Source of the DNA: Clostridiales bacterium | Lineage (GTDB): Bacteria; Bacillota; Clostridia; Lachnospirales; Anaerotignaceae | Direction of reading: 5' to 3' | Length of the DNA stretch: 12,819 nt | NCBI GenBank assembly: GCA_021202325.1 | Contig: JAJQDF010000023.1 | Location: 1 to 12,819 of the forward strand | Part shown: positions 1 through 7,882 of the stretch, in pieces | How positions within the stretch are numbered: the first letter of the stretch is position 1 | Layout: each line of letters starts with the position of its first letter | Notes under the pieces: generated by a model | What the model was told of the DNA's origin: nothing | The model's input: only the letters and a program-made list of their open reading frames with translations | Database searches by the model: none | Program-made: the position numbers and the translations under genes

Positions 1-156
1 ATTATCATTTCTTATGTCAGTTTTTTGAGTTTACACAAAACTTGAAACGGTCTCGAGATGTTCGCAGAACGTAGCAATCGACTTTCATGTATGAGCGAAT
101 GCCGTGATAGCAGCGAATGTAAGTTTACATTAAATTTTACCCTTCCTTAAGTCATC
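1..156. other. Non-coding flank beyond the operon terminator
   Basis: I see no convincing gene here. It holds a near-palindrome AATGTAA-GT-TTACATT (116-131), a direct repeat AGCGAATG at 94-101 and 112-119, a small inverted repeat GTTC-GCA-GAAC (59-69 area), and a second AGTTTACA copy near 29-36 matching the one at 122-129. These could be regulatory sites of a gene left of the window, but nothing in the sequence says which. Confidence 0.4.
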
Positions 157-187
157 AAAAAAAGGCAGCAAGAATCAATCTCACTGC
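157..187 (-). terminator. Intrinsic terminator closing the pilus operon
   Basis: Read on the minus strand, GCAGTGAGA (187-179) pairs with TCTTGCTGC (173-165) in a 9-bp stem with two G-U wobbles and a 5-base loop. It is followed by C and a run of seven T (163-157). It begins about 18 bases after the stop codon of the giant surface protein. On the plus strand the hairpin is not followed by a T run, so it should work only for minus-strand transcripts. This marks the 3' end of the operon. Confidence 0.85.
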
Positions 188-205
188 TCAAAAAATTATT
201 AAGTT

Positions 206-3200
206 TTATGCACGCCTTCTCCGTCTAAAGAGCACAACCCCTGCGCCTGCGCAAAGTGTAAGGCCTCCCAACGTGTACAGCAGAGTGCCGTGACCGCCGG
301 TCAAAGGAAGAACGTAACCGGCGCCGTTTGTTATAGTCATCTGAATAAGATTACCGCTTACATCCTTATTGTATTTGGTGCCTGTATCCGTACCTTCTGC
401 GGTGATGGTTCCGTCTGTTCCTATCTTAATTGTGATAGTTTCTGTCAGATTATTGTAACCGTCCTTAGCTTCCGTTTCTTCGAGTATATAAACTCCGGCA
501 GTCAAACCTTCATAGGTCAATGGAGTGCCAAAGGTAACTTTACCATCTTCGTCTGTTGTTCCGGTCAGTTTAAAGCTCTGATCATCCGATTTTGTCAATT
601 CAAACTCTACTCCATCTAAGAGCGTTGTTTGCTCATCTACATCCACCTTCGTTATCTCCAGCTGATACTGCATGAAACCGCTGTCGTTATTAGTAGAGGC
701 AAAGGAAGCATAGGTCATTGTAGAGGCCTCAGGCATATCAATTCCCAGAATGACTGTACTTGTCAAAGTGCTATCGGAATAGTTTCCGGTTGCATCCGAG
801 TCCTTTGTCTCATCGGATCCTTCGTTGGTAGGAGAAGCAACAAAATCACTCATATCAAATGTTTTTCCTGCTGTACCAATGGTTGCACTTGTTCCATCTG
901 AGAAGCGCACAGCATACGTACCTGCGGAAAGACTGGTGAACAGGTAGTATCCATCTGTGTATTCTGCTAACGAACTTTGTCCTGTCTGTACATCAACCTG
1001 ATATCCTGTGGTAATCACAACCGGTGTTGAAGTGCCATTATAGTAAACCTCTTCATAATCACTTTCATTCGTTGCAGTTCCGCCATCTTTCAGCTTCAAC
1101 AACTGTACTGTGACACCATTTATTATTTCCTCGCCGCTGTCCTGAATACCGTCGCCATCCACGTCAGCCCAGGCAAGGCTGCTCAATGAACGCTCAACGA
1201 TTCTACAGTGAGCACTGCTTGAAAGATTACCGTTTGTAAGCTTGTTGACTATATAATCTCCGCCTTTGCCTTCCGGAAGATTAATCGCAATGTGCATTTT
1301 GAGTGTCTTTTCGCCTTCCAGTTTACCAAACGCAACAATAGCTACAGGCTCGAAATTATTTGGCAAAATTGCCGTACCATTACTATTAATTTCAAGTTCT
1401 GTCCAATTGCTTGTATCCGTAAAATTTTCAGAGGTAAGATCATCACTCGTTTTGCCTTGATATGATGTATTTGTCGTATAGTAGAACGTAATACCAGTGA
1501 AATCTGTTTCAGGCACATAATTATAAGTTACATTGCCATATGAATCAGTTTCAGTCGAAGTGTATATCCTAAACTCAGTTACTACCACATCATCTCCGTT
1601 AAATTCTGAAACTTCATCACCACTATATGGCAGACTTTCAACTGCTAGAATTTCAGCTTCATTGGAACTGTTATTTTCGATAAACATCTCAAAGGCCATG
1701 TCTTCACCGACTTCTACAACCGATTGATCTGCATACTTAGCTAATGCTTCAGCATTGTTTTTACTTACAGTTATACCGGCTTCATTATAGTTTCCGTTTG
1801 TAGATGTCTGGTCACGCTTACAGTCCTCTGTACTTTCAATGGTAGCAGAAACAGCGAGACTTTCACCATTTTCTACATCCGTTTCACTGTTGCCAACAGT
1901 TCCAATCTCACAGGAAAAATAGATTGTGTCTAAGTACTCTGTCTCTTCACTGCTGGTCAAAGTCACACCTGTTAAGGTATAGGTCAGCGTAGTCGTACCA
2001 TCTTCATTTTTCTCTAAGGCCATAGTTACAGTATAAAGTACAGTTGTCCCGTCCTCTGCATACACATTCACGGTGCTGTTTTCCTCCAACAGCGTTCCAT
2101 CTTTCACAGTTCCCTGTACACCTTCGCCGTTAGTGGTATATGTACCGCCTATGTATGATGAACCCTCCAAATAGGTCAGTCCCGCAGGCAGTGTAACTGT
2201 CATGGTAACATTAGTTTTCAATTCGTTTCCGCCACTTGTGCCAGTTCCTGCGTTTCGATTATAATATGCCTGCAATTGGTAATCAACAATTCGCTGTCCG
2301 GTATCCAAATCATAGACGGCCTTTGTTGAGCCGCTCGTGCTTATCTGCGCCACACTCAGTGTAACCCCTGTGGTGTAACCCACCACCAGACAAGAGTCAC
2401 CCCACAGATAACCCTCTGTCTGAGATACATATCCGCTGTCATCATAATACGGCTTTGTATAGTTTCTGATATTGTCAGACTGTGTTCCTACGCCGTCCTC
2501 ACCACCGTTTATCCAGTAGCATTCTGAAGGATAATCGTTTGAATAGTCAATGCCTACCGGGGTATTGGAATCAGTCTGGGTAGCAGTCGGGATATACGTG
2601 CTCACCAGATTGTTTACCCCTGATGTACTCATAGCGAGAATATCGCTCAAGCTTTCTCCCGAAGCGTCCGCCAGTTCCTCCCGGTTCCATACTCTGCAGC
2701 AGTGTGTCACCATATACACATAATCCTCAGCAACGTCAGTCTTGCAGCTTCCCTTAATGTAGTAGTGGATGTGGTTCATCTGCTCGGTTACTAGACCACG
2801 GTACTGAAGCAGAATACCCACACAGGTATATCCGTTATTCTCCAGGTCATCCAGGCTGCTGAAATATACTAGGTCATCTATGTCGGCATAAATCATTTCC
2901 GTATCATAGCCGGCTTCGTTGGGTTTTAATCCGTTATGATCCCAGCCGCTCTTATCCGATTTCGCGGCATACATCACGGTAACGGATCCACCGTTTACTT
3001 TAGAAGCGACCACATTGGTTGGTTCAAAAAACGTGTCGTCGAACTTAATCAGCACATCGTAGGCTACGCCGGTGTAGCCGCCCTCCGCTGAATCGTGGCT
3101 TACCCAGCCGCCTATTGTCAGTTGATTACCTGCCAAAATCCAGTCCTTGCCTGTTTGCCAGCCTCCATCCGTCAGCGGGTCATTATAAGCATTATAATTG

Positions 3201-6200
3201 TATTTCAGATATTGTATTTGCTGACTGATTGTGCCCGGCTTCGTAATTGCCATGCTCTGGCTGACCTTATCATCACTTGTGACTGCCTGGTTGGAGTTAT
3301 CATCAACCTCATTCAGCGTAGTGCTGCTCTCCGTGGTCATGCTCAGGCTTGTATCTGAAAGAATCGTTGTAAATGTACCGTCTCCATATTCATTCACAAT
3401 ATAGGTATCGGATAAATCACCGGCATTACCGTTCTCATCCTCATAGAACGGCTGGACAACCCACAGCTCGCCCGCCGAAATGCAGGCTGTTCCGATCTCC
3501 CAGTAGTTTTCTACGCTATCGGGATCATAATAGGTAGTGGAATTCACGTTTCCAGCCTGGTTAGTGAAGGGAATCTGACTCATATCAATCTGACAGTTCG
3601 AAATTTTGACAGCATAAGTTCCGTCGCTGTTCTGTGAAATACTCCAGCTGCCACCGTTATAGCAGGAATTATAGTAATATGCGTTTGTCGTTTCTAGCTC
3701 ATTCAAAGGGGCGGTGTCCGCACATTTTGTATTCACAGAAATCGTTCTTCCATCCTGTTGAGATGAGCCATTCAGGTTGGCATCAAAACTCCAAATAAGC
3801 GGTGTGTAGGCGCTGCTTAAAGTTCCATCGGAGAGGGAAAGCGTATGCGAAGTTCCGTTATTATCTGTATAAGTAAAGGTAGAAGTCAGGGAAAGATCAA
3901 AGGTGATATCTTCGCCAGATTTCGGCAGTTCCACGCCTTTTAATCCCTGGCCGCTAGACAGTTCTACAATTTGTACGATGATTCCGTAAGCGCCCATTCG
4001 TCCGTAGACCTCACCGGCATCTTTGTTCAAGGCCAAGTCGTTCCCTGTACTAAAGTCAAATGTACCAACCGATTGACATTTGGAGGTACTTGCGCTGACA
4101 ATCGCTACATTATAGCTAGGTCTAGCCGAAACAGTTACTTCCGGTGCAGTAATAGTCTTATACTCCGTCTCACCATGTGTAGAGCATGTGGCGTTGCTTC
4201 CGGTCACCACACCGCCCGTGTAGTCCTCTGTGCCCCAATCGGTATAGTCCACACCGACTATATTTCCTTCAAGCCAGAATGTAAATGTGGGCTCAATTTT
4301 GTCGCCGTTACTCATTGCCAGTGTTCTGATAGCCACTGTCAGCTCTTGGGTACTCTCGCCAATGGCGTGGTCGTTTCCGGATGCCGGCTGCCAAGAGTAG
4401 TAGCCCCTGAGCACCTGACAGGTTACTCCGTCAACATCTTCTTGCGTTATAATATATGTAGCATTTTTAGCAGCCAGCCAGCCCATACTGCCTGTCTCGA
4501 ACTGCACTTCGCTTTCATCGCCCTGGAGTATAAATTCAAAATAAAGGTTGCCTTCGTAATAGTATGTATAATCTGCATCGGAACGTACTCTGCTTGTAAA
4601 TGTCACTGTGTAGGTAGCGACATCGTATGTTCGCAGTACGTTGTTAGTAGCGCTGCTGTCGTTGCCGGCCTCGTCATCGTCATCCCATGGTGCGGTTCCT
4701 GTACGCATGGCAAAGCCGGAATCAGTTGTGCTGTCCGCTACCATGGCCACATCGGAAAGGTAAGCATAGTCGCCGTCAAGCACATAGCCAATGTCCTCAT
4801 TTGAAGCCGTCAATGTTGTTGACAGCAGCATAAAGTCCGAGAAGCTGTCCGTCTTAAACTTTATAGTCTGTTCGCCGTTCTTATATTTGGAAACGATATC
4901 AAGCTCTTCCATGCCGTCATCTGTGAAGTGCAATACTGTGTATTCGGTTTCCTCGTCCTGGTTGGGAAGCGTTATTGTTACGTTTACTGCGGCTTCGGGC
5001 TCGGCCTTTTGTAAATTCTCAACCAGGCTTATGTTAAACAGGCGCACTTCATCCGAGTAATCCTCTTCCCACTCGTATTTTTCGGCCGCCTGAGCGTAGC
5101 GTTCCGAAAATTTAGCTGAATCCTTGCTGTATTCACTTGCTTCAAGCTTTACGTCCTCAGAAAGATTGGCTTCTTCGCCATAGCCTATTTTAATGGAATA
5201 ATCTCCGTTATCAAAATTCAATGTATGCTTATCATCTTCGACAATTTCACCCTCATTTTCCGGCAGTTTTCCGTAGCCAATGATGGTTTCGTCGTCAATG
5301 TCATATTCGTTTTCACAGACTGCGTCCGCTTCTCCGTCGAAATAGTCTCCCTCTATTACAGTAAGCATGCCGTCTTCTTCGTCAACTTCCGTGACAATTC
5401 CCACAGAATCTATTTTTCCGTCGTCATCCGTATCAAAGAACACAAGGTCGCCCTTCGCAGGGGTATAGTCCTCCGCATATGCGAAAAATCCCTCGTTTTC
5501 AAGCTTAACCGACCACGAGTAAGCGCCTGTTGCCTGCGGGAAATCAAGCTTCGAAATTTCGACATAATCCAAGCAGAACGAAGCAAACATTGCATCCCAG
5601 TCGCCGTAGTCGTTTCCGGCCCAATCACCGTAGCGTGTGTAGCCCTTTATGGTCACGCCGTCCTCGTCAAGCACGAAATTGGCGGTGCTTTCGGTATATC
5701 CCAGCTGACTTTCGGCAACCTCGACAACGTCGTCCGCCCAAACTCCGGTAAGGTCGGGAAGGTCGTCCCACCAGTCAGAATCTTCTTCAACATCGGCATT
5801 CTCATCGCTCATACATTCAATCGTATGGGTATGCTCAGGAATACCGCAGACAAGCTGCAGCTCGTAGCAATCCTCAGTATGAGTATGGCCTTCGCTCTCC
5901 TCAAGTCCGCAGGTCAGCACCTGTTCTTCCACATAGCATTCTTCGCTGTGAACGTGGCCTTCCGATTCTTCCAGACCACATATAAGATTTCCTTCCTCGT
6001 CATAGCAGGACTCGTCATGGGTATGGCCTTCGGACTCGTCCAAGGGACAGACTAGAACCTTAACAGTCGTGTAACAGCTTTCATCATGGGTATGGCCTTC
6101 GCTCTCTTCGAGTCCGCAGACCAGAACCTCTTCGTAGCATTCATCCGTATGCTGATGTTCCTCCAAACCGCAATAGGTCTCATTTGTTAAGGCAAGACCT

Positions 6201-6331
6201 GTGGAACGCAGCTGCCAAAAAACTCCGCCTGATATAACAATTGCCATGCTCAAAAGGAGTGTGGCCATTTGGTGTGACCTGCGGCGTTTTGCCATAAATT
6301 TTTCCACATAGGTCTTAACTATGTTCTTCAT
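206..6331 (-). CDS. Giant LPXTG surface protein, probable pilus tip adhesin, with Cys/His repeats and CHAP-like pseudo-domain
   Basis: A 2041-residue secreted, sortase-anchored protein. Layout: long basic n-region and hydrophobic segment (about 22-38), with signal cleavage probably near residue 47; six Cys...HxH...Cys repeats (54-173); an acidic linker; a CHAP/NlpC-like domain (about 200-355); a conserved-looking beta domain (about 365-505); a long beta-rich region (550-1500); a DUF11-like region (1520-1690); an SdrD_B-type domain with the Ca-binding-like loop DVDGDGIQD (about 1715-1830); a SpaA/Cna_B-type domain (1887-2003) with candidate isopeptide partners Lys1895 and Glu1952 in YILEET; LPLTG (2008-2012), a membrane segment and RRRRRA. 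The start is backed by AGAGGTG 7 bases upstream. It is last in the operon and its sorting signal resembles that of the major pilin, so a tip role is inferred. The ligand is unknown. The CHAP-like part probably lacks enzyme activity (D246, S309 and D329 at the catalytic positions). Confidence 0.9.
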   Translation of the reverse strand: MKNIVKTYVEKFMAKRRRSHQMATLLLSMAIVISGGVFWQLRSTGLALTNETYCGLEEHQHTDECYEEVLVCGLEESEGHTHDESCYTTVKVLVCPLDESEGHTHDESCYDEEGNLICGLEESEGHVHSEECYVEEQVLTCGLEESEGHTHTEDCYELQLVCGIPEHTHTIECMSDENADVEEDSDWWDDLPDLTGVWADDVVEVAESQLGYTESTANFVLDEDGVTIKGYTRYGDWAGNDYGDWDAMFASFCLDYVEISKLDFPQATGAYSWSVKLENEGFFAYAEDYTPAKGDLVFFDTDDDGKIDSVGIVTEVDEEDGMLTVIEGDYFDGEADAVCENEYDIDDETIIGYGKLPENEGEIVEDDKHTLNFDNGDYSIKIGYGEEANLSEDVKLEASEYSKDSAKFSERYAQAAEKYEWEEDYSDEVRLFNISLVENLQKAEPEAAVNVTITLPNQDEETEYTVLHFTDDGMEELDIVSKYKNGEQTIKFKTDSFSDFMLLSTTLTASNEDIGYVLDGDYAYLSDVAMVADSTTDSGFAMRTGTAPWDDDDEAGNDSSATNNVLRTYDVATYTVTFTSRVRSDADYTYYYEGNLYFEFILQGDESEVQFETGSMGWLAAKNATYIITQEDVDGVTCQVLRGYYSWQPASGNDHAIGESTQELTVAIRTLAMSNGDKIEPTFTFWLEGNIVGVDYTDWGTEDYTGGVVTGSNATCSTHGETEYKTITAPEVTVSARPSYNVAIVSASTSKCQSVGTFDFSTGNDLALNKDAGEVYGRMGAYGIIVQIVELSSGQGLKGVELPKSGEDITFDLSLTSTFTYTDNNGTSHTLSLSDGTLSSAYTPLIWSFDANLNGSSQQDGRTISVNTKCADTAPLNELETTNAYYYNSCYNGGSWSISQNSDGTYAVKISNCQIDMSQIPFTNQAGNVNSTTYYDPDSVENYWEIGTACISAGELWVVQPFYEDENGNAGDLSDTYIVNEYGDGTFTTILSDTSLSMTTESSTTLNEVDDNSNQAVTSDDKVSQSMAITKPGTISQQIQYLKYNYNAYNDPLTDGGWQTGKDWILAGNQLTIGGWVSHDSAEGGYTGVAYDVLIKFDDTFFEPTNVVASKVNGGSVTVMYAAKSDKSGWDHNGLKPNEAGYDTEMIYADIDDLVYFSSLDDLENNGYTCVGILLQYRGLVTEQMNHIHYYIKGSCKTDVAEDYVYMVTHCCRVWNREELADASGESLSDILAMSTSGVNNLVSTYIPTATQTDSNTPVGIDYSNDYPSECYWINGGEDGVGTQSDNIRNYTKPYYDDSGYVSQTEGYLWGDSCLVVGYTTGVTLSVAQISTSGSTKAVYDLDTGQRIVDYQLQAYYNRNAGTGTSGGNELKTNVTMTVTLPAGLTYLEGSSYIGGTYTTNGEGVQGTVKDGTLLEENSTVNVYAEDGTTVLYTVTMALEKNEDGTTTLTYTLTGVTLTSSEETEYLDTIYFSCEIGTVGNSETDVENGESLAVSATIESTEDCKRDQTSTNGNYNEAGITVSKNNAEALAKYADQSVVEVGEDMAFEMFIENNSSNEAEILAVESLPYSGDEVSEFNGDDVVVTEFRIYTSTETDSYGNVTYNYVPETDFTGITFYYTTNTSYQGKTSDDLTSENFTDTSNWTELEINSNGTAILPNNFEPVAIVAFGKLEGEKTLKMHIAINLPEGKGGDYIVNKLTNGNLSSSAHCRIVERSLSSLAWADVDGDGIQDSGEEIINGVTVQLLKLKDGGTATNESDYEEVYYNGTSTPVVITTGYQVDVQTGQSSLAEYTDGYYLFTSLSAGTYAVRFSDGTSATIGTAGKTFDMSDFVASPTNEGSDETKDSDATGNYSDSTLTSTVILGIDMPEASTMTYASFASTNNDSGFMQYQLEITKVDVDEQTTLLDGVEFELTKSDDQSFKLTGTTDEDGKVTFGTPLTYEGLTAGVYILEETEAKDGYNNLTETITIKIGTDGTITAEGTDTGTKYNKDVSGNLIQMTITNGAGYVLPLTGGHGTLLYTLGGLTLCAGAGVVLFRRRRRA
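5813..6172 (-). repeat. Six tandem Cys-x4/7-His-x-His-x3-Cys repeats in the giant surface protein
   Basis: Residues 54-173 hold six units: C54/H59/H61/C65, C72/H80/H82/C86, C95/H103/H105/C109, C118/H126/H128/C132, C141/H149/H151/C155 and C162/H167/H169/C173. The outer two have four residues between Cys and the first His, the inner four have seven. HxH-xxx-C is invariant in all six, and five of six end in CY. The DNA is also repetitive, with TATGGCCTTCG recurring near 5884, 6023 and 6092 on the plus strand. The CHHC pattern suggests metal binding, with disulfides as the alternative. Confidence 0.9.
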
Positions 6332-6338
6332 ATCCCTA

Positions 6339-6345
6339 CACCTCT
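6339..6345 (-). promoter_or_regulatory. Ribosome binding site of the giant surface protein
   Basis: AGAGGTG on the minus strand, 7 bases before the ATG at 6331-6329. It supports this start over any downstream Met, and gives the gene its own initiation site rather than coupling to the sortase upstream. Confidence 0.7.
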
Positions 6346-6380
6346 ACTTTCATTCGGTCAGTTCACTGTCCGTACTGGTT

Positions 6381-6416
6381 GCCCGAGGGCGAACCGTCTT
6401 TAGGAACTGTCCCTCG
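6381..6416 (-). promoter_or_regulatory. Candidate RNA hairpin in the sortase-adhesin spacer
   Basis: On the minus strand CGAGGG (6416-6411) is perfectly complementary to CCCTCG (6389-6384), with a 21-base loop. The 3' arm also lies in a self-complementary GCCCTCGGGC (6390-6381), and CAGTTC (6412-6407) can pair with a downstream GAACTG (about 6364-6359), so competing folds exist. No T run follows, so it is not a classical terminator. It may be a transcript-processing or attenuation element lowering the yield of the giant protein relative to the genes before it; that role is inference. Confidence 0.35.
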
Positions 6417-6433
6417 AAAATAAGCTAAATTTA

Positions 6434-7036
6434 TTATTCTGTCCGGCCGCACCGAACCGTTATTCTTGTCTGTCCATCCAGTGTGCATGTGAATAACGTC
6501 AGGTCCCAATCGCCGGAAATATGGCTTGTCATCTCTTCTATCGCTGTGTCCTGAAGGGTTTCAATCTCCAAAACCTCATAGTTATAGATGCTGCCGTTTA
6601 TATCTTTAAAATACACCGTGTCCCCCGACTCCAGGTATTTCAGATTACCAAAATGATGTGTATAGTTATGGCCGCAGATAACGAGGTCGTCTGTCGAAAC
6701 CGAGCCGGAGTATCTGGCAGGGGTTATCTTCAAGCCGGCGTAGCTCCAATCTGAAATTATGGCTAAATCCAAATTCAGCGAAGGAATCGTTAGCGTTCCG
6801 ATATACTCATAGTCATCGATTGCCACAGTGCCCATGTCCTCCGCACGGTCATCCGGCGAAAGCCTGACATTGTTGGCCGCTGCCGAATTTATTGCATCCT
6901 CCAGCGCCGTCTGCACCTCGGCGGCAGACTTGCCGGCTCTGTAGTTATCCCAGCGGTTATAGCCCACCAAAGCGATTGCCGCCAACAGCAGCAGTACGCC
7001 CAAAACCATACATATTGAACCTAGTCTTCTTTTCAT
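6434..7036 (-). CDS. Sortase, probable anchoring enzyme for the base pilin
   Basis: A 200-residue membrane-bound cysteine transpeptidase. One N-terminal membrane segment (about 8-26) precedes a sortase barrel. Catalytic residues are visible: His123 in ICGHNYTHHFG, Cys184 in LTLFTC, and Arg191 in QTRITVRC. It has no C-terminal membrane segment, unlike class C pilin polymerases such as the one upstream. Its class is not settled; class B-, D- or E-like are all possible. Its ATG overlaps the minor-pilin stop as ATGA (7036-7033), and no strong ribosome binding site precedes it, so translation is probably coupled to that pilin. That pairing suggests it joins the small LPQTG pilin, and the fibre with it, to the cell wall. 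The substrate is inferred from context. Confidence 0.88.
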   Translation of the reverse strand: MKRRLGSICMVLGVLLLLAAIALVGYNRWDNYRAGKSAAEVQTALEDAINSAAANNVRLSPDDRAEDMGTVAIDDYEYIGTLTIPSLNLDLAIISDWSYAGLKITPARYSGSVSTDDLVICGHNYTHHFGNLKYLESGDTVYFKDINGSIYNYEVLEIETLQDTAIEEMTSHISGDWDLTLFTCTLDGQTRITVRCGRTE

Positions 7037-7869
7037 AGGTCTTTCTCTTTTCTGTCAGATGTTTTCAATAACCAGCCGACTGCAAACAGCACCAATCCGC
7101 ATACTGCCAACACCGGAATCGGCCAATTCAGCTGTCCTGTCTGGGGCAGTGCCGGCTCAGAAGACTCCGACGGTGTATCTACGCTTGGCGTATCGTGGGA
7201 ATCATCCGGGTTGTCATGGTCTGTCGGGTTGTCCGGATTTGTAGGTTCATAGGGCTCGTCCGGTTCCGGCTCATCGGGATTCTTCGGTTTCAGCGGTGTC
7301 GAAGGGCTGTCCGGATCATCCGGCTCTATCGGCGTAACCGTTCCAACCTTAGGACTGGCATCAACGGTATAGTCCCATGTACCGTCATCATCTATGGGCA
7401 CCGTAACTACGAAAGGACTGATTGTTTTGTAGCTAGATGAGGATGCTGTCTGAACAACAAGGTATAAGCCAAGCTCTAGGTTACTGAATGTCACCGTTCC
7501 GCTGGAACCCACTGTTTTGCTGCTTGTACCGCTGATGTCATTATCATCCACATAGTCCGCCAGCAATTCTGCTAACGAAGTGTCTGTTACATCTAGTGTG
7601 CCTGTGTAGTCAGAAAAAGCTGTTGTCAATTCATATGCCATATTTCCGTTATCGAAATACAGCACAGCCACTTGATATATTGTTATTTCTCCTCCGGAAA
7701 CAGTGTCTCCGTCACTGTCTTCAAGGGTAATTGTTATAGAGCCTGTCCGGTCTAAATCCAAGTCTGCTCCGACCGCCGCCGCAAATGCGGTCACATTTGC
7801 ACTCAACATCATTACCAAAGCAACTATAAGTGCAAAAGTGCGGCGGTTTATTTTTTCAATATGATTCAT
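7033..7869 (-). CDS. Minor pilin, probable wall-anchored pilus base subunit
   Basis: A 278-residue surface protein: signal peptide with cleavage near AFA-A (about residue 31), one prealbumin-like pilin domain (about 43-175), a Pro/Asp/Glu-rich stalk (177-240), LPQTG (241-245), a membrane segment (about 249-268) and a charged tail. Small size, a single pilin domain and a proline-rich stalk before the sorting motif are typical of Gram-positive base pilins such as FctB or GBS52. The usual YxLxET box reads YLVVQT (136-141), Gln in place of Glu, and the matching first-strand Lys is not obvious, so no isopeptide bond is predicted. The sorting signal LPQTGQLNWP differs from the VLPxTGG-x-GT type of the other two surface proteins, suggesting a different sortase. 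The gene lies 12 bases after the class C sortase and overlaps the next sortase by 4 bases. Confidence 0.85.
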   Translation of the reverse strand: MNHIEKINRRTFALIVALVMMLSANVTAFAAAVGADLDLDRTGSITITLEDSDGDTVSGGEITIYQVAVLYFDNGNMAYELTTAFSDYTGTLDVTDTSLAELLADYVDDNDISGTSSKTVGSSGTVTFSNLELGLYLVVQTASSSSYKTISPFVVTVPIDDDGTWDYTVDASPKVGTVTPIEPDDPDSPSTPLKPKNPDEPEPDEPYEPTNPDNPTDHDNPDDSHDTPSVDTPSESSEPALPQTGQLNWPIPVLAVCGLVLFAVGWLLKTSDRKEKDL

Positions 7870-7877
7870 AAGATTCG

Positions 7878-7882
7878 CCTCC
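7878..7882 (-). promoter_or_regulatory. Ribosome binding site of the minor pilin, touching the upstream stop codon
   Basis: GGAGG on the minus strand, 8 bases before the ATG at 7869. Its first base is the last base of the TAG stop of the class C sortase (7884-7882). Ribosomes finishing the sortase are therefore placed directly on this site, which fits co-expression. Confidence 0.75.

Noticed and set aside
3971..4804. 277-codon open frame on the plus strand
   Set aside because: It lies wholly inside the giant surface gene on the other strand, is Cys-rich with no domain pattern, and has no operon context. It is an antisense shadow.
5410..5628. 72-codon minus-strand frame inside the giant gene
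   Set aside because: It is in another frame of the same strand, has no ribosome binding site that I could see, and the giant gene's frame has clear domains here.
5225..6055. 276-codon open frame on the plus strand
   Set aside because: It is antisense to the CHAP-like and Cys/His repeat region, and its Phe/Val-rich product mirrors the acidic codons of the real gene.
5813..6172. CRISPR array or DNA-level satellite
   Set aside because: The repeat is coding, in frame, and conserved at the protein level with variable bases; there are no unique spacers of constant length.
206..6331. Thioester domain in the giant surface protein
   Set aside because: I looked for the Cys and TQxA-type Gln motif pair of Gram-positive thioester adhesins and did not find it.
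6381..6416. Intrinsic terminator between the second sortase and the giant gene
   Set aside because: The hairpin is not followed by a T run on the minus strand, so I kept it only as a candidate structured element.
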